A DNA stretch of 64,000 nucleotides from Cyanobium gracile PCC 6307 (GCF_000316515.1 NC_019675.1:2753964-2817963), one strand, 5' to 3'. Positions 53,539 to 63,893 are shown, counted from the first letter of the stretch. The notes: generated by a model from the letters alone, not told the origin. Made by a program: numbers and translations.

Positions 53539-54164
53539 TGTCGATCGCCTCCACCACCCAGCAGATCTGTTTCCTGGTGCTCTCGGCCACCACGGTGATC
53601 GGCTCCCTGGGCGTTGTCCTGCTGCCCAACATCGTCTATTCCGCCTTCCTGCTCGGCGGCGTCTTCCTTTCAGTGTCCGGGCTCTACCTGCTGCTCAACG
53701 CCAGCTTCGTCGCCGCCGCCCAGATCCTGGTCTATGTCGGGGCGGTCAATGTGCTGATCCTGTTCGCGATCATGCTCGTGAACAAGAAGGAAACCCTCGC
53801 CGCGATTCCCGGCCTGCTGGTCCGCCGTCTTCTGTCCGGGGCCGTCTGCGCCGGCCTGTTCGCGCTGCTGCTGCGGGTGGCGTTCACCACCCCGTGGGCC
53901 CTGCCGGGCCCCACCCCGGTCGGGGAGGAGGCCACCATCCGGATCGGTGAGCACCTCTTCACCGACTATCTCCTGCCCTTCGAGCTGGCGTCGGTGCTGC
54001 TGCTGATGGCCATGATCGGGGCCATCGTCCTGGCCCGCCGCGACGTCTTCAGCACCGACGTGATCACCGGCGAGCCGGCCGATCAGGGTCTGATCGAGAA
54101 GGACCGCACCCCGCTGCTGATCGAGACGTCCGCCTCCGCTCCCACGCTGCTCACCAAGCCATGA
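53538..54164 (+). CDS. ndhG: NAD(P)H-quinone oxidoreductase subunit 6 (NuoJ-like)
   Basis: 208 residues with five helices. [23 protein letters not shown] and [21 protein letters not shown] are the NuoJ signatures. Membrane-arm subunit of NDH-1. The ATG overlaps ndhI and the stop overlaps ndhE, so the three genes are translationally linked. Confidence 0.96.
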   Translation: MSIASTTQQICFLVLSATTVIGSLGVVLLPNIVYSAFLLGGVFLSVSGLYLLLNASFVAAAQILVYVGAVNVLILFAIMLVNKKETLAAIPGLLVRRLLSGAVCAGLFALLLRVAFTTPWALPGPTPVGEEATIRIGEHLFTDYLLPFELASVLLLMAMIGAIVLARRDVFSTDVITGEPADQGLIEKDRTPLLIETSASAPTLLTKP

Positions 54165-54490
54165 TCTCCGACGCCGCCTCCCCGATCCCCCTCGAGGCCT
54201 TCCTCGCCGTCGCGGCCATGCTGTTCTGCGTGGGTGTCTGGGGCCTGATCAACAGCCGCAATGCCGTGCGGGTGCTGATGAGCATCGAGCTGATGCTCAA
54301 CGCCGTCAACATCAACCTGATGGCCTTCTCGAACTACCTGGATGGTCAGCTGATCCGGGGCCAGGTGTTCGCGATCTTCGTGATCACCGTGGCGGCGGCC
54401 GAGGCGGCCGTCGGTCTGGCCATCCTGCTGTCGCTCTATCGCAACCGCGAAACCGTCGACATGGAGCGCTTCAACCTGCTGCGCTGGTAG
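54161..54490 (+). CDS. ndhE: NAD(P)H-quinone oxidoreductase subunit 4L (NuoK-like)
   Basis: 109 residues with three helices. [24 protein letters not shown] and [24 protein letters not shown]-type sequence carry the two Glu residues used in proton pumping. Four-base overlap with ndhG. It closes the ndhAIGE operon; the NAD kinase gene begins 27 bases later. Confidence 0.97.
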   Translation: MISDAASPIPLEAFLAVAAMLFCVGVWGLINSRNAVRVLMSIELMLNAVNINLMAFSNYLDGQLIRGQVFAIFVITVAAAEAAVGLAILLSLYRNRETVDMERFNLLRW

Positions 54491-54517
54491 CGGTGCCACC
54501 GTCCCCGGAGTGCGCCC

Positions 54518-55507
54518 ATGCGGCTTGAGAGGGTCTGGCTGATCCTCCGCAAGGGCAGCCAGGCGGCCCAGCGCCAGGCCCGTCGCTGCGCCCAGGACCT
54601 GCGCTCCCAGGGGACCATCGTCACCACCACCGTCAGCGGGCTGGGGCTGAACCCCTTCCCCGGACTCCTGGCCACCGAAGCCGAGCTGCCCGATCTGGCC
54701 GTGGTCCTCGGCGGTGACGGCACTGTTCTGGCGGCCGCCCGTCACCTGGCCAGCTACGGGGTGCCGGTGCTCAGCTTCAACGTCGGTGGCCACCTGGGTT
54801 TCCTCACCCACGAGCGACGCCTGCTCCGGCTGCAGGGCGATGGCCACGGGGAGCCCGGCGGCCACGATCCCGACGACACCCTCTGGCAGCGGCTGCGGGA
54901 CGACCGCTTCGCCGTCGAGCGGCGCATGATGCTGGAGGCCCGGGTCGACCGGGGCGATGGCGTGCCCCAGGAGGGGGACGTGGGCTCCGGCGGCGACCTC
55001 AGCGGGGTCGGCGACGGCCCCCATACGGCCCTCAACGACTTCTACTTCCGCCCCGCCCTCGACGAGCTCTCCCCCACCTGCATGCTCGAGCTTGAGATCG
55101 ACGGGGAGGTGGTGGACCAGTACCGGGGCGATGGCCTGATCATCGCCACCCCCACCGGCTCCACGGGCTATGCCATGGCCGCCGGCGGTCCGATCCTCCA
55201 CCCGGGCATCGAAGCGATCGTGGTCACGCCGATCTGCCCGATGAGTCTCTCCAGCCGGGCGGTGGTGGTGCCGCCCGGGTCCAGCCTGTCGGTGTGGCCC
55301 CTGGGGGAAACCAGCCGGCGGGTGAAGCTCTGGAAGGACGGGGCCCATGCCACCGTGCTGGAACCCGGGGATCGCTGCGTCCTGCAGCGGGGCCGCCATC
55401 CGGTGCTGATGCTCCAGCTCGAGCAGAGCCCCTCGTACTACAGCACCCTCACCCACAAGCTCCACTGGGCCGGCAGCCTCACCGCCGGCGAACCGTCCCG
55501 TAACTGA
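54518..55507 (+). CDS. nadK: NAD kinase
   Basis: 329 residues. [13 protein letters not shown] (GGDG motif near 68-71), [16 protein letters not shown] and [18 protein letters not shown]. An acidic/glycine-rich insert ([12 protein letters not shown], ~110-125) is longer than in most relatives. It makes NADP, linking it functionally to the adjacent NDH-1 operon. A CYTH protein gene follows after 35 bases. Confidence 0.94.
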   Translation: MRLERVWLILRKGSQAAQRQARRCAQDLRSQGTIVTTTVSGLGLNPFPGLLATEAELPDLAVVLGGDGTVLAAARHLASYGVPVLSFNVGGHLGFLTHERRLLRLQGDGHGEPGGHDPDDTLWQRLRDDRFAVERRMMLEARVDRGDGVPQEGDVGSGGDLSGVGDGPHTALNDFYFRPALDELSPTCMLELEIDGEVVDQYRGDGLIIATPTGSTGYAMAAGGPILHPGIEAIVVTPICPMSLSSRAVVVPPGSSLSVWPLGETSRRVKLWKDGAHATVLEPGDRCVLQRGRHPVLMLQLEQSPSYYSTLTHKLHWAGSLTAGEPSRN

Positions 55508-55542
55508 TCCGCGCCCATCTACGCCCCGACGCCCCCCTGACC

Positions 55543-56067
55543 ATGGCCCTGGAAATCGAGCGCCGCTTCCTCGTCCACGGCGAGCTGTGGCGCCCCCATG
55601 TGCTCGGCGAGAGCCTGATCCGCCAGGGGTATCTGGCCAGCGGCCGTGAGGCCCTCACCCTGCGGGTGCGGCTGGCCCGTCCCCCGGCGGGCCCGACGGC
55701 GGCCTTCCTCACCCTCAAGCTGCCGGTCCCCGGCGAGGCCCTGACGCGGCAGGAGTACGAGTACGCGATTCCGGCCGCTGACGCCGAGGCCTTGCTGGAG
55801 CGCTGCGACCATCGGCTCGGCAAGACCCGCTTCGAGCTGGATCTGCCCGGGGGTGACTGGGTCCTGGACGTGTTCGAGGGCGCCAATGGGCCCCTGGTGG
55901 TGGCGGAGGTGGAACTGGAGCGCGCCGACCAGCCGGTGGCCGTTCCCCCCTGGTGCGCCAGGGAGATCACCGGCCGCGGCGAGCTCAGCAATGCCGCCCT
56001 GGCCCGCTGTCCGCTGGCGATGTGGCCCGAGGCCGACCGGCAGGCCCTGCTCGCCCTGGCCGACTGA
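55543..56067 (+). CDS. CYTH domain protein (triphosphatase-like)
   Basis: 174 residues starting MALEIERRFLV, the EIERRF form of the ExExK signature. LRVRLARPP, TLKLPVPGEALTRQEYEYAIP, and FELDLPGGDWVLDVFEGANGPLVVAEVELE complete the tunnel. It hydrolyses inorganic triphosphate or thiamine triphosphate in relatives. It follows nadK and converges on the small LuxR gene. Confidence 0.88.
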   Translation: MALEIERRFLVHGELWRPHVLGESLIRQGYLASGREALTLRVRLARPPAGPTAAFLTLKLPVPGEALTRQEYEYAIPAADAEALLERCDHRLGKTRFELDLPGGDWVLDVFEGANGPLVVAEVELERADQPVAVPPWCAREITGRGELSNAALARCPLAMWPEADRQALLALAD

Positions 56068-56106
56068 GCCGGCCGCGCTGGGCCGGCAGAAGTGAGCCGT
56101 CAGCGC

Positions 56107-56436
56107 TCAGGCCTTGCCGTTCCCGTCCTCGGGGGGCAGGGCGCAGCAGTTGAAGCCGTCACGGCAGATCTTGCCATGGTCCATGGCCCAGTTCAGCAGG
56201 GCCACCCGGTTCTTGGCGCCGGTCTTGGTGAAGATGTTGCTGACGTGGTTGTCGACCGTGCGCTTGCTGATGGTGAGCTGGCCGGCGATCTCCAGATTGG
56301 TCAGCCCGGTGGCCACCAGCTCGATGATCTCGAGTTCCCGCTCTGACAACTCGCTGCGTGGATGGACCATGGGCCGCTCCAGGGACGGGGATGGGGACGG
56401 GGAGCTGGACGCCGCCATGGACCTGCGCTCAGCCAT
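56107..56436 (-). CDS. PedR-like small LuxR-type HTH regulator
   Basis: 109 residues, no receiver domain. LuxR-type HTH from SERELEIIELVATGLTNLEIA to VDNHVSNIFTKTGAKNRVALL (~31-82). The C-terminal ICRDGFNCCALP has three cysteines (91, 97, 98), as in cyanobacterial PedR, a regulator whose activity responds to photosynthetic electron transport through thioredoxin. The first ~22 residues are Ser/Pro low-complexity; ATG 56370 would give an 87-residue protein closer to the usual size. Confidence 0.85.
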   Translation of the reverse strand: MAERRSMAASSSPSPSPSLERPMVHPRSELSERELEIIELVATGLTNLEIAGQLTISKRTVDNHVSNIFTKTGAKNRVALLNWAMDHGKICRDGFNCCALPPEDGNGKA

Positions 56437-56481
56437 CGGCTCCTTGGCGAGGGCTGTTTCACTCTAGGCAGCGGCTGCTCC

Positions 56482-57441
56482 ATGATGCCCCTGTCTTGGA
56501 GATGGCCGTTGCAGCTTCGACAGGCCCTGGCGGACGGTCGGTTCGCCGTGACGGCGGAGGTGACACCGCCCCGTGGGGGCGATGCTGGACGCACCCTCGA
56601 GGCGGCGACAGCGCTGCGGGGTCTGGTGCATGCGGTCAACGTCACCGATGGCAGCCGGGCCGTGATGCGGATGAGCAGCCTGGCGGTGTGCCGTCTGCTG
56701 CTGGAGGCCGGCATCGAGCCGGTGCTGCAGATGACCTGCCGCGACCGCAACCGCATCGCCCTGCAGGCCGATCTGCTCGGCGCCCATGCCCTCGGCATCC
56801 GCAACCTGCTCTGCCTCACCGGTGACCCGGTGCGGGCCGGCGATCAGCCCGCGGTCCGCGCGGTGAACGAGCTGGAGGCGGTGCGGCTGCTGCAGCTGGT
56901 GCGGGGCCTCAACGCCGGCGAGGATCCGGTGAAGGGGGAGTTGCCGGATGGGGCCACGGCGCTCTTCCCCGGCGCCGCCGCCGATCCCCAGTCACCCAGC
57001 TGGAGCGGTTTGCTCTCCAGGGTGCGCCGCAAGCAGGAGGCGGGCGCCCGCTTCCTCCAGACCCAGATGGTGATGGATGCGGCCGCCCTGCGCCGCTTCG
57101 TGGAGGAGATCACCGGCCCCCTCGGACTGCCGGTGCTGGCCGGGGTGTTTCTGCTCAAGTCGGCCCGCAACGCCCAGTTCATCAACCGCGTCGTGCCGGG
57201 GGCCTGCATCCCCCAGTCCCTGATCGACCGCCTCGCCGGCGCGGCCGATCCGGCGGCGGAGGGGGTGGCGATCGCCGCCGAACAGGTGGCCACCTACCGC
57301 TCCATTGCCCAGGGGGTGCACCTGATGGCCATCAAGGCGGAACACCGCATTCCCCAGATCCTGCGGCTGGCGGGGCTAGTGGGCGCCGCTGGCGGCGAGG
57401 TCGGTGCCCAGCAGCTCGGCCATGGCCTTCTGCTGCGGTGA
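56482..57441 (+). CDS. metF: Methylenetetrahydrofolate reductase
   Basis: 319 residues from ATG 56482 (MMPLSWRWPLQ). AEVTPPRGGD holds the catalytic Glu region; MTCRDRNRIALQADLLGAHALGIRNLLCLTGDP is the FAD-binding core. GLPVLAGVFLLKSARNAQFIN and GVAIAAEQV close the barrel. It makes 5-methyl-THF for methionine synthesis. The last ~20 residues overlap the convergent nucleotidyltransferase gene by 66 bases. Confidence 0.9.
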   Translation: MMPLSWRWPLQLRQALADGRFAVTAEVTPPRGGDAGRTLEAATALRGLVHAVNVTDGSRAVMRMSSLAVCRLLLEAGIEPVLQMTCRDRNRIALQADLLGAHALGIRNLLCLTGDPVRAGDQPAVRAVNELEAVRLLQLVRGLNAGEDPVKGELPDGATALFPGAAADPQSPSWSGLLSRVRRKQEAGARFLQTQMVMDAAALRRFVEEITGPLGLPVLAGVFLLKSARNAQFINRVVPGACIPQSLIDRLAGAADPAAEGVAIAAEQVATYRSIAQGVHLMAIKAEHRIPQILRLAGLVGAAGGEVGAQQLGHGLLLR

Positions 57442-58557
57442 GGGGGTGCCCACGTCCTGGCGGCGGGAATCGGTGATGAGCCAGTCGAGGGCGGCCTCCT
57501 GGAGATCGAAGTGGTCGCCGTTGCGGTCGACGCAGTAGCGGCCGTAGACCAGCTTCTCGACGAGCTGGACCCCGGGGCCGATCCGGGAGTAGTCGAAGAT
57601 GATCGAGTTGTCGATCGTGGCCCCTTCACAGATGTGGCAACTCGGCCCGATCATGGCCGGCCCGATGATCGTGACGCCGTTCTCGATGCGGGTCATGCCG
57701 CCCACGAAGATCGGCCCCTCCACGTGGATCTGGTCCCAGTCGGCCGCCACGTTGAGGCCCGCGTAGATGCCGGGGCGCACCTGCTTGCCGGGAATCTGCA
57801 CCTGGCGGACATGCCCCTGCAGCACGCTGCGGATCGCCTGCCAGTAATCCGGCACCTTGCCGATGTCGACCCACTCGAACTCCATGGGCAGGGCATAGAA
57901 GGGAGCCCCGGACTCCACCAGCCTGGGGAACAGATCGGCGGCGATGTCGAAGGGTTCGCCGCTGGGGATGAAGTCGAGGACCTTCGGCTCGAAAATGTAG
58001 ATGCCGGTGTTGATCATGTCGCTGGCGGCCTCCTCGACCGTCGGCTTCTCCTGGAAGGAGAGCACCCGTCCGCCCTCGTCGGTCACCACCACCCCGTAGC
58101 TGCTCACCTGGTCGCGGGGAACGCGCTTGGTGATCAGGCTGGCCATCGCCCCCTTCTCCCGATGGCGGCGCACGGCCTCGGTGAGATCGAGATCGATGAG
58201 GGCGTCGCCGCAGAGCACCACGAAAGTGTCGTCGAAAAAGGCCTGGAAGTCCTGGATCTTCTTCAGGCCCCCGGCCGAGCCCATGGCTTCACCGATCAGC
58301 TCCCCGTCCTTGATGCGTCCCTCAAAGCTGTAGGCGATCTGGACACCGAAACGCTGGCCGTCGCGGAAATAGTTCTCGATCTCCTCGGACAGGTGCGAGA
58401 CATTGACCATGATTTCGTTGAAGCCGTGCTCCCGGAGCAACTCGAGCAGAAACTCCATCACGGGTTTCTGGAGGATCGGGATCATCGGCTTGGGCGTTGT
58501 GTGCGTGATCGGACGCACCCGTGTTCCCTTGCCTGCCGCCAGGATCATCGCCTTCAT
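57376..58557 (-). CDS. Sugar-phosphate nucleotidyltransferase with left-handed beta-helix
   Basis: 393 residues. N-terminal MKAMILAAGKGTRVRPIT...PKPMIPI is the nucleotidyltransferase signature, with catalytic-region VVLCGDALIDLDL near 112-124 and FEWVDIGKVPDYW. The C-terminal ~130 residues hold hexapeptide repeats (IYAGLNVAAD, GVTIIGPAMIGPSCHI). Best match in character: mannose-1-phosphate guanylyltransferase or glucose-1-phosphate transferase. The precise sugar is uncertain. Confidence 0.88.
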   Translation of the reverse strand: MKAMILAAGKGTRVRPITHTTPKPMIPILQKPVMEFLLELLREHGFNEIMVNVSHLSEEIENYFRDGQRFGVQIAYSFEGRIKDGELIGEAMGSAGGLKKIQDFQAFFDDTFVVLCGDALIDLDLTEAVRRHREKGAMASLITKRVPRDQVSSYGVVVTDEGGRVLSFQEKPTVEEAASDMINTGIYIFEPKVLDFIPSGEPFDIAADLFPRLVESGAPFYALPMEFEWVDIGKVPDYWQAIRSVLQGHVRQVQIPGKQVRPGIYAGLNVAADWDQIHVEGPIFVGGMTRIENGVTIIGPAMIGPSCHICEGATIDNSIIFDYSRIGPGVQLVEKLVYGRYCVDRNGDHFDLQEAALDWLITDSRRQDVGTPSPQQKAMAELLGTDLAASGAH

Positions 58558-58604
58558 CGGCGTCGTTTCAGGTCGGAGGTCAAAACCCAGCCTAAGGAGA
58601 AACC

Positions 58605-59507
58605 TCAGGCGGCCACTGCTTCCCGAGCCGGCCCCCTATCTGACCCCTGGCCTGGGAGCCGCGGCAGGCTCACCGCCTCCCCTCGCTCCTCGCAGCGCCG
58701 CCGCAGGCTGAGGGGGCCGTAGAGGCCGCCGTCCTGGGCCAGTTCCACCTTGCCCTGGGAGGAGAGGAACAGCAGGGCCCAGAACACCCCCACCCGATCG
58801 CTGTCCAGATCGGCGTCCTCCGGCGAGCCGGCGCGGGGGCGGGCCAGGGCCTCCGCCCAGGCGCCCACCAGGGCATCGAAGGCCACCCACTCGAGGGCCT
58901 CGGCGGTGGGCTCCCACGCCAGCAGGAAGCGGCTCAGGGCTGCGGTGGTCTCCGGCAGTTTCTCCCGGTGGGCCAGGGAGGCCACCTGGGCGATCGCGGC
59001 CCGCTCGCTGTAACGGCGGGCGCGGGGCCTGTGCCGCCCTTCCCCTCCCTCCTGCTCGAGCCGCTCGGCGATGTCCTCGAGCTGGCGGATCAGCTCCCCC
59101 AGGGTGACGGGGCGCTGCAGGGGAGGCGGCGCCACCGGGCGGCGCAGCAGGTGTCGTTCGGGCCGTCGCGGCAGGGCCACGGCGGAGGGATCCCAGCCAT
59201 CGTCGTCCTCGGGGGCGAACGAGTCCTCCAGCAGCGGTTCGGGCGGGAAGGTGGCCGATTCCAGCAGCTCGGCCTTGAGCCCCACCAGCACCGAGGCGGC
59301 CAGGAAGGCCTCGCTGGACTCGGCCAGATCCCGTTCGTAGCTGCCCCCCCCGGGGGCCAGGCGCCTGGGCAGCTCGATGCGCTGGCGCAGCTGGTCGAGG
59401 AAGCCGTCGACGACGGCGATCACATCCACGTCCCAGGGATCGATGTCGCCCCGTTCGGCCGCGTCCTGGAGCAACCGGATGGCGAGTCTGGCGCCCGCTT
59501 CTGCCAC
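58605..59507 (-). CDS. scpA: Segregation and condensation protein A
   Basis: 300 residues. AIRLLQDAAERGDIDPWDVDVIAVVDGFLDQL near the N-terminus and ASVLVGLKAELLE match ScpA, the kleisin of the SMC condensin. The C-terminal winged helix includes VFWALLFLSSQGKVELAQ. The middle (~110-180) is variable and charged. Upstream on the same strand lies the LapA-type gene. The tail, rich in Arg and Gly, may be longer than in relatives. Confidence 0.88.
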   Translation of the reverse strand: MAEAGARLAIRLLQDAAERGDIDPWDVDVIAVVDGFLDQLRQRIELPRRLAPGGGSYERDLAESSEAFLAASVLVGLKAELLESATFPPEPLLEDSFAPEDDDGWDPSAVALPRRPERHLLRRPVAPPPLQRPVTLGELIRQLEDIAERLEQEGGEGRHRPRARRYSERAAIAQVASLAHREKLPETTAALSRFLLAWEPTAEALEWVAFDALVGAWAEALARPRAGSPEDADLDSDRVGVFWALLFLSSQGKVELAQDGGLYGPLSLRRRCEERGEAVSLPRLPGQGSDRGPAREAVAA

Positions 59508-59604
59508 GCGCGATGTCCTGCTCGGAGGGTGCCGTCCCTGGGCAAGCTACCGGCTGCGGCCCGTCGGCACCAGTCGCGGTGATGACTGAACCGACCCCGC
59601 GGGT

Positions 59605-59997
59605 TCAGTCGACCGCCAGGGACAGGCCCTCGTCGCCCCCGGCCTTGGAGGACGGCGCCGAGCTCTCGCCGGCGGCCGGCAGGAGCCCCAGCTGGGCGTC
59701 CACGGTGGCCCGGTAGCGGCGCAGATCGTTCTCCAGTTCGCTGATCCGCACCTGCTGGGCCTCCACTTCGCCGGCGGTCTGCAGGGTCTCCACCTTGCGC
59801 ACCACGCCGCTCCAGACGGCGTAGATCCAGGCGGCGGTGGCGCCGAGACCACCGACCACCAGCAGCAGGGCCGCCAGCGGCAGGGTGGTGCTCACCCCCG
59901 GCAGGAAATGCACCGTGGTGGCGGTGGTGTTCTCCAGGGTGAACATCACCGTGGCCAAGCCGAAGCTGAAGATCAGAAGGAAGTTGATCTGCCGCAT
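59605..59997 (-). CDS. LapA/DUF1049-type membrane protein
   Basis: 130 residues. Two helices (FLLIFSFGLATVMFTLENTT, LPLAALLLVVGGLGATAAWIYAVW, ~5-65) followed by a coiled-coil-like stretch (VEAQQVRISELENDLRRYRA, ~75-105). This is the layout of lipopolysaccharide assembly protein A domain proteins. Function in cyanobacteria unknown. Confidence 0.85.
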   Translation of the reverse strand: MRQINFLLIFSFGLATVMFTLENTTATTVHFLPGVSTTLPLAALLLVVGGLGATAAWIYAVWSGVVRKVETLQTAGEVEAQQVRISELENDLRRYRATVDAQLGLLPAAGESSAPSSKAGGDEGLSLAVD

Positions 59998-60123
59998 GGA
60001 GACCCAGGCTGTGCGATGGAGGAGCGTAGGCGTCCTCCCCGGAGGATGGCTCCATGGCCCCGGGCCTGCGCAGGGTTTCGTAACCGGCCCCCGACCGGCC
60101 CCCCGGCGTGGCGGGGACGGGGC

Positions 60124-61725
60124 TCAGCCGAGGGCCGGGGCGTGCAGCAGGGCCGGCGGCAGGCTGCCGAAGGCGCCGGTGGCCATCACCGCCGGGACCG
60201 GGGCGCGGCCCACCTTCACCAGGGCCACCGACTCCCGCTCCACCAGAGCCTCGATCGCGGCCCGGTAGCTGTCGGTGACCAGGCGCGGGTAGAGGCCGAT
60301 GCCGATGATCGGCACCAGCAGGCAGGAGATCACGTAGATCTCCCGCGGCTCGGCATCGACCAGGTGGGTGTGGGAGGCGAGCTCGGGGTTCTCCTTGCCG
60401 AAGAAGATCTCCCGCAGCATCGACAGCAGGTAGATGGGGGTGAGGATCACGCCGATGGCCGCCAGCACCGCGATGACGATGCGGAAGCTGAGGCTGTAGG
60501 CCTCGCTGGTGGCGAAGCCCACGAACACCATCAGCTCGGAGACGAAGCCGCTCATGCCCGGCAGGGCCAGGGAGGCCAGGGAGCAGACGGTCCAGAGGGC
60601 GAACATCTTGCGCATCTTCTGGCCCACGCCGCCCATCTCGTCGAGCTGGAGGGTGTGGGTGCGGTCGTAGGTGGCCCCCACCAGGAAGAACAGGCTGGCG
60701 CCGATCAGGCCATGGCTGATCATCTGGAGCATGGCGCCACTGGTGCCGAGGGCGCTGAAGCTGCCGATGCCGATCAGCACGAAGCCCATGTGGCTGATCG
60801 AGCTGTAGGCGATCTTGCGCTTGAGGTTCCGCTGGGCGAAGGAGGTGAGGGCGGCGTAGATGATGTTGACCACCCCCAGGATCACCAGCAGGGGGGCGAA
60901 CTGGGCGTGGGCCTCCGGCAGCAGCTGCACGTTGAAGCGCAGCAGCGCGTAGCCACCCATCTTCAGCAGGATCCCCGCCAGCAGCATGTGCACCGGAGCG
61001 GTGGCCTCACCGTGGGCATCGGGCAGCCAGGTGTGCAGCGGCACCACCGGCAGCTTGACGCCGAAGGCGATCAGCAGGGCGGCGTAGCAGAGCACCTGGA
61101 AGCCGGTGCCGAACTCCTTGGCCGCCAGCACCGTGTACTCGAAGCTGGGGGCCCCGCCGCCGTAGAAGGCCATCGCCAGGCCGGCCAGCAGGATGAACAG
61201 GGAGCTGCCGGCGGTGTAAAGGATGAACTTGGTGGCGGCGTACTGGCGCTTCTTACCGCCCCAGATGGCCAGCAGCAGGTACACCGGCAGCAGCTCCAGC
61301 TCCCAGGCCAGGAAGAACAGCAGCATGTCCTGCACGGCGAAGACGGCGATCTGGCCGCCGTCCATGGCCAGGAGCAGGAAGTAGAAGAGCCTGGGCTTGA
61401 ACGTCACCGGCCAGGCCGCCAGGCAGGCCAGGGAGGTGATGAAGCTGGTGAGCAGGATCAGCGGCATCGAGAGGCCGTCGGCCCCCACCGACCAGGCCAG
61501 ACCCAGATCGGGCAGCCACTGCACCCGCTCCACCAGCTGCAGGCCGGGGTCGGCGGGGTCGTAGCCGCGCAGGTAGGCCCCCACGGTGACCAGGAAGGTG
61601 GTGAGGGCGACGCCGAGGGCGTACCAGCGGACCTGCCTGCCGTCGCCCTTGTCGGGCACGAAGGGGATCAGAAGCGCGGCACCGATCGGGAACAGAATCG
61701 CGGTGCTCAGCCAGGGAAAGGGCAC
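60124..61725 (-). CDS. ndhD: NAD(P)H-quinone oxidoreductase subunit 4 (NuoM-like)
   Basis: 533 residues with about fourteen helices. [35 protein letters not shown] (essential Glu), [19 protein letters not shown] and [16 protein letters not shown] are proton-pumping antiporter-like signatures. Whether it is the respiratory or the CO2-uptake form cannot be told. ndhF lies 86 bases upstream on the same strand, as in typical ndhF1-ndhD1 pairs. Confidence 0.96.
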   Translation of the reverse strand: MPFPWLSTAILFPIGAALLIPFVPDKGDGRQVRWYALGVALTTFLVTVGAYLRGYDPADPGLQLVERVQWLPDLGLAWSVGADGLSMPLILLTSFITSLACLAAWPVTFKPRLFYFLLLAMDGGQIAVFAVQDMLLFFLAWELELLPVYLLLAIWGGKKRQYAATKFILYTAGSSLFILLAGLAMAFYGGGAPSFEYTVLAAKEFGTGFQVLCYAALLIAFGVKLPVVPLHTWLPDAHGEATAPVHMLLAGILLKMGGYALLRFNVQLLPEAHAQFAPLLVILGVVNIIYAALTSFAQRNLKRKIAYSSISHMGFVLIGIGSFSALGTSGAMLQMISHGLIGASLFFLVGATYDRTHTLQLDEMGGVGQKMRKMFALWTVCSLASLALPGMSGFVSELMVFVGFATSEAYSLSFRIVIAVLAAIGVILTPIYLLSMLREIFFGKENPELASHTHLVDAEPREIYVISCLLVPIIGIGLYPRLVTDSYRAAIEALVERESVALVKVGRAPVPAVMATGAFGSLPPALLHAPALG

Positions 61726-61811
61726 AGAACGGTGCTGTCCATCTGGCCGGAGTGTAGAAATCCAGGCCTCCTACCCACCCTGCGGATGGGCGTTGTCACA
61801 CACAGAAGGGC

Positions 61812-63824
61812 TCAGCCGAAGGCCCCGAACAGCAGCACCAGGCCGATCACGCCCCCGAAGACGATCAGGGCATAGAACTGGACCCGGCCGGTCTCGAAGT
61901 ACTTGAGGCCCTCGCCGCTGCCCAGGGTGAGCAGGCCGGTGAGGTTCACCACCCCGTCCACCACCTTGGAGTCGACGTCGAGCACCTGGCGGGCCAGCCG
62001 GCGGCTGCCCTGGACGAACAGCTTGTCGTTGATGGCATCGAGATACCACTTGTTGGCCAGGAACCGGTTGATGGCCGGGAAGCGCCCCGCCACGGCGGTG
62101 CCCAGGTCAATTCGGTGCAGGGCGTAGGCCAGCACGGCCAGGCCGATGCCGAGGCTGGAGATGGCCACCGAAGCGCCCGCCAGGGGCAGGAACTCCCCCC
62201 AGCTGAAATGCTTGGCCACCTCGATGGCCTCGGCGGGATCGACCAGCTGGCCGAAGCGGCTGTTCCAGGGAGTGCCCAGCAGGCCGATCAGTACCGACGG
62301 GACCGCCAGCACCACCAGCGGGGCCGCCATCTGCCAGCCCGACTCGTGGGGATGGCTGGCGTGGGCGTGGTGGCCGTCGTCGGCGGATCCGCCCGTGGGC
62401 TGGCCGGCGGCGGTGAGCAGCTGGGCGCGGATGGTGGTGTCCTGGCCGCGGAAGGTGCCCTCGAAGGTGAGGAAATAGAGGCGGAACATGTAGAAGGCGG
62501 TCATCCCCGCGGTCAGGAAGCCCATGGCCCAGAGCAGGGGGAAGCTGTTGAAGGCCTGGCCGAGGATCTCGTCCTTGCTCCAGAAACCCGCCAGGGGGGG
62601 GATGCCGCTGATCGCAATGCAGCCGATCAGGAAGGTGGCGGAGGTGATCGGCATGAACTGGCGCAGGCCGCCCATCAGGCGCATGTCCTGGGCGAGCACC
62701 GGCTCGTGGCCCACCACCTCCTCCATGGCGTGGATCACCGAGCCGGAGCCGAGGAACAGCATCGCCTTGAAGAAGGCGTGGGTGACCAGGTGGAACATGC
62801 CGGCCACCGGGGCGCCGCAGCCCATGGCCAGCATCATGTAGCCGAGCTGGGAGACGGTGCTGTAGGCCAGCCCCTTCTTCAGATCCATCTGGGTGAGGGC
62901 GATGGTGGCCCCCAGAAACAGGGTGATGGTGCCGATCACGGCGATCACCAGCTGCACCTGCGGAAAGGGCTCGTAGACCGGCTGCAGCCGCGCCACCAGG
63001 AAGACGCCGGCCGCCACCATGGTGGCGGCGTGGATCAGGGCCGAGATGGGGGTGGGACCCTCCATGGCGTCGGGCAGCCACACATGGAGGGGAAACTGGG
63101 CCGACTTGGCCATCGGGCCCATGAACACCAGCAGGCAGAGCAGCACGGCCACCCCGGTGGGCAGGCCGCCACCGGCGACGGCCGCCGAGAGCCGTTCACC
63201 GATCTCTTCGAAGCCGAAGCTGCCGGTGGCCCAGAACAGGCCGAGGATCCCCAGCAGCAGGCCGAAGTCGCCGACCCGGTTGACGACGAAGGCCTTCTGG
63301 GCGGCGTTGGCGGCGGCATCGCGGTCGTACCAGAAGCCCACCAGCAGGTAGGAGCACATGCCCACCAGCTCCCAGAACACGTAGATCTCGAGCAGGTTGG
63401 GGCTGATCACCAGGCCCAGCATCGAGCTGCTGAACAGGGCCAGGTAGGTGAAGAAGCGGACATAGCCCTTGTCGTGGGTCATGTAGCCGTCGGAATAGAC
63501 CATCACCAGCAGGGCGATGGTGGTCACCAGCGAGAGCATCACCGCCCCGAGGGCGTCGACGCGGAAGCCCATCTGCAGGTGGAAGGTGCCGGCGCCGGCC
63601 CAGTCGAACAGGACCTCGGTGGCCCCTGCTCCAGCCAGCTGCTCGGCCAGGATCGCGAAACTCAGCACCGCGGCCATGCCCACGGTGGTGATCAGCAGCA
63701 GCGCCACCGGCTTGCGCAGGCGGTTGACGGTGCGGTTGAAGGTGATCAGCCCCAGGCCGGTGAGGCAGGCCCCCAGCAGGGGAAGCACCGGGATCAGCCA
63801 GGCAAGTTCGGAAGCGGCGGACAT
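61812..63824 (-). CDS. ndhF: NAD(P)H-quinone oxidoreductase subunit 5 (NuoL-like)
   Basis: 670 residues, about sixteen helices plus the long lateral helix at the C-terminus. FHLQMGFRVDALGAVMLSLVTTIALLVM, FWELVGMCSYLLVGFWYDR, FPLHVWLPDAMEGPTPISALIHAATMV and KKGLAYSTVSQLGYMMLA are diagnostic. A His-rich loop (DDGHHAHASHPHE, ~475-490) sits before the last section. Part of NDH-1 with ndhD. Confidence 0.97.
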   Translation of the reverse strand: MSAASELAWLIPVLPLLGACLTGLGLITFNRTVNRLRKPVALLLITTVGMAAVLSFAILAEQLAGAGATEVLFDWAGAGTFHLQMGFRVDALGAVMLSLVTTIALLVMVYSDGYMTHDKGYVRFFTYLALFSSSMLGLVISPNLLEIYVFWELVGMCSYLLVGFWYDRDAAANAAQKAFVVNRVGDFGLLLGILGLFWATGSFGFEEIGERLSAAVAGGGLPTGVAVLLCLLVFMGPMAKSAQFPLHVWLPDAMEGPTPISALIHAATMVAAGVFLVARLQPVYEPFPQVQLVIAVIGTITLFLGATIALTQMDLKKGLAYSTVSQLGYMMLAMGCGAPVAGMFHLVTHAFFKAMLFLGSGSVIHAMEEVVGHEPVLAQDMRLMGGLRQFMPITSATFLIGCIAISGIPPLAGFWSKDEILGQAFNSFPLLWAMGFLTAGMTAFYMFRLYFLTFEGTFRGQDTTIRAQLLTAAGQPTGGSADDGHHAHASHPHESGWQMAAPLVVLAVPSVLIGLLGTPWNSRFGQLVDPAEAIEVAKHFSWGEFLPLAGASVAISSLGIGLAVLAYALHRIDLGTAVAGRFPAINRFLANKWYLDAINDKLFVQGSRRLARQVLDVDSKVVDGVVNLTGLLTLGSGEGLKYFETGRVQFYALIVFGGVIGLVLLFGAFG

Positions 63825-63851
63825 CCTGGAGGCTCTGTTGGCGCGAGTTTA

Positions 63852-63893
63852 GGCAGGCCCGTCGGCCTGGCCCCGGCTCTGTGGGGGCCTGCC
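63852..63893. other. Inverted repeat with 9-bp arms between ndhF and the last gene
   Basis: GGCAGGCCC (63852-63860) pairs with GGGCCTGCC (63885-63893) around a 24-base loop. It could be a terminator for the partial gene on the minus strand, but no T-run follows in that direction. Confidence 0.35.

Noticed and set aside
59908-61875. 655-codon plus-strand open frame opposite ndhD
   Set aside because: His/Gln/Gly-rich artefact of antisense reading; ndhD is clearly coded on the other strand.
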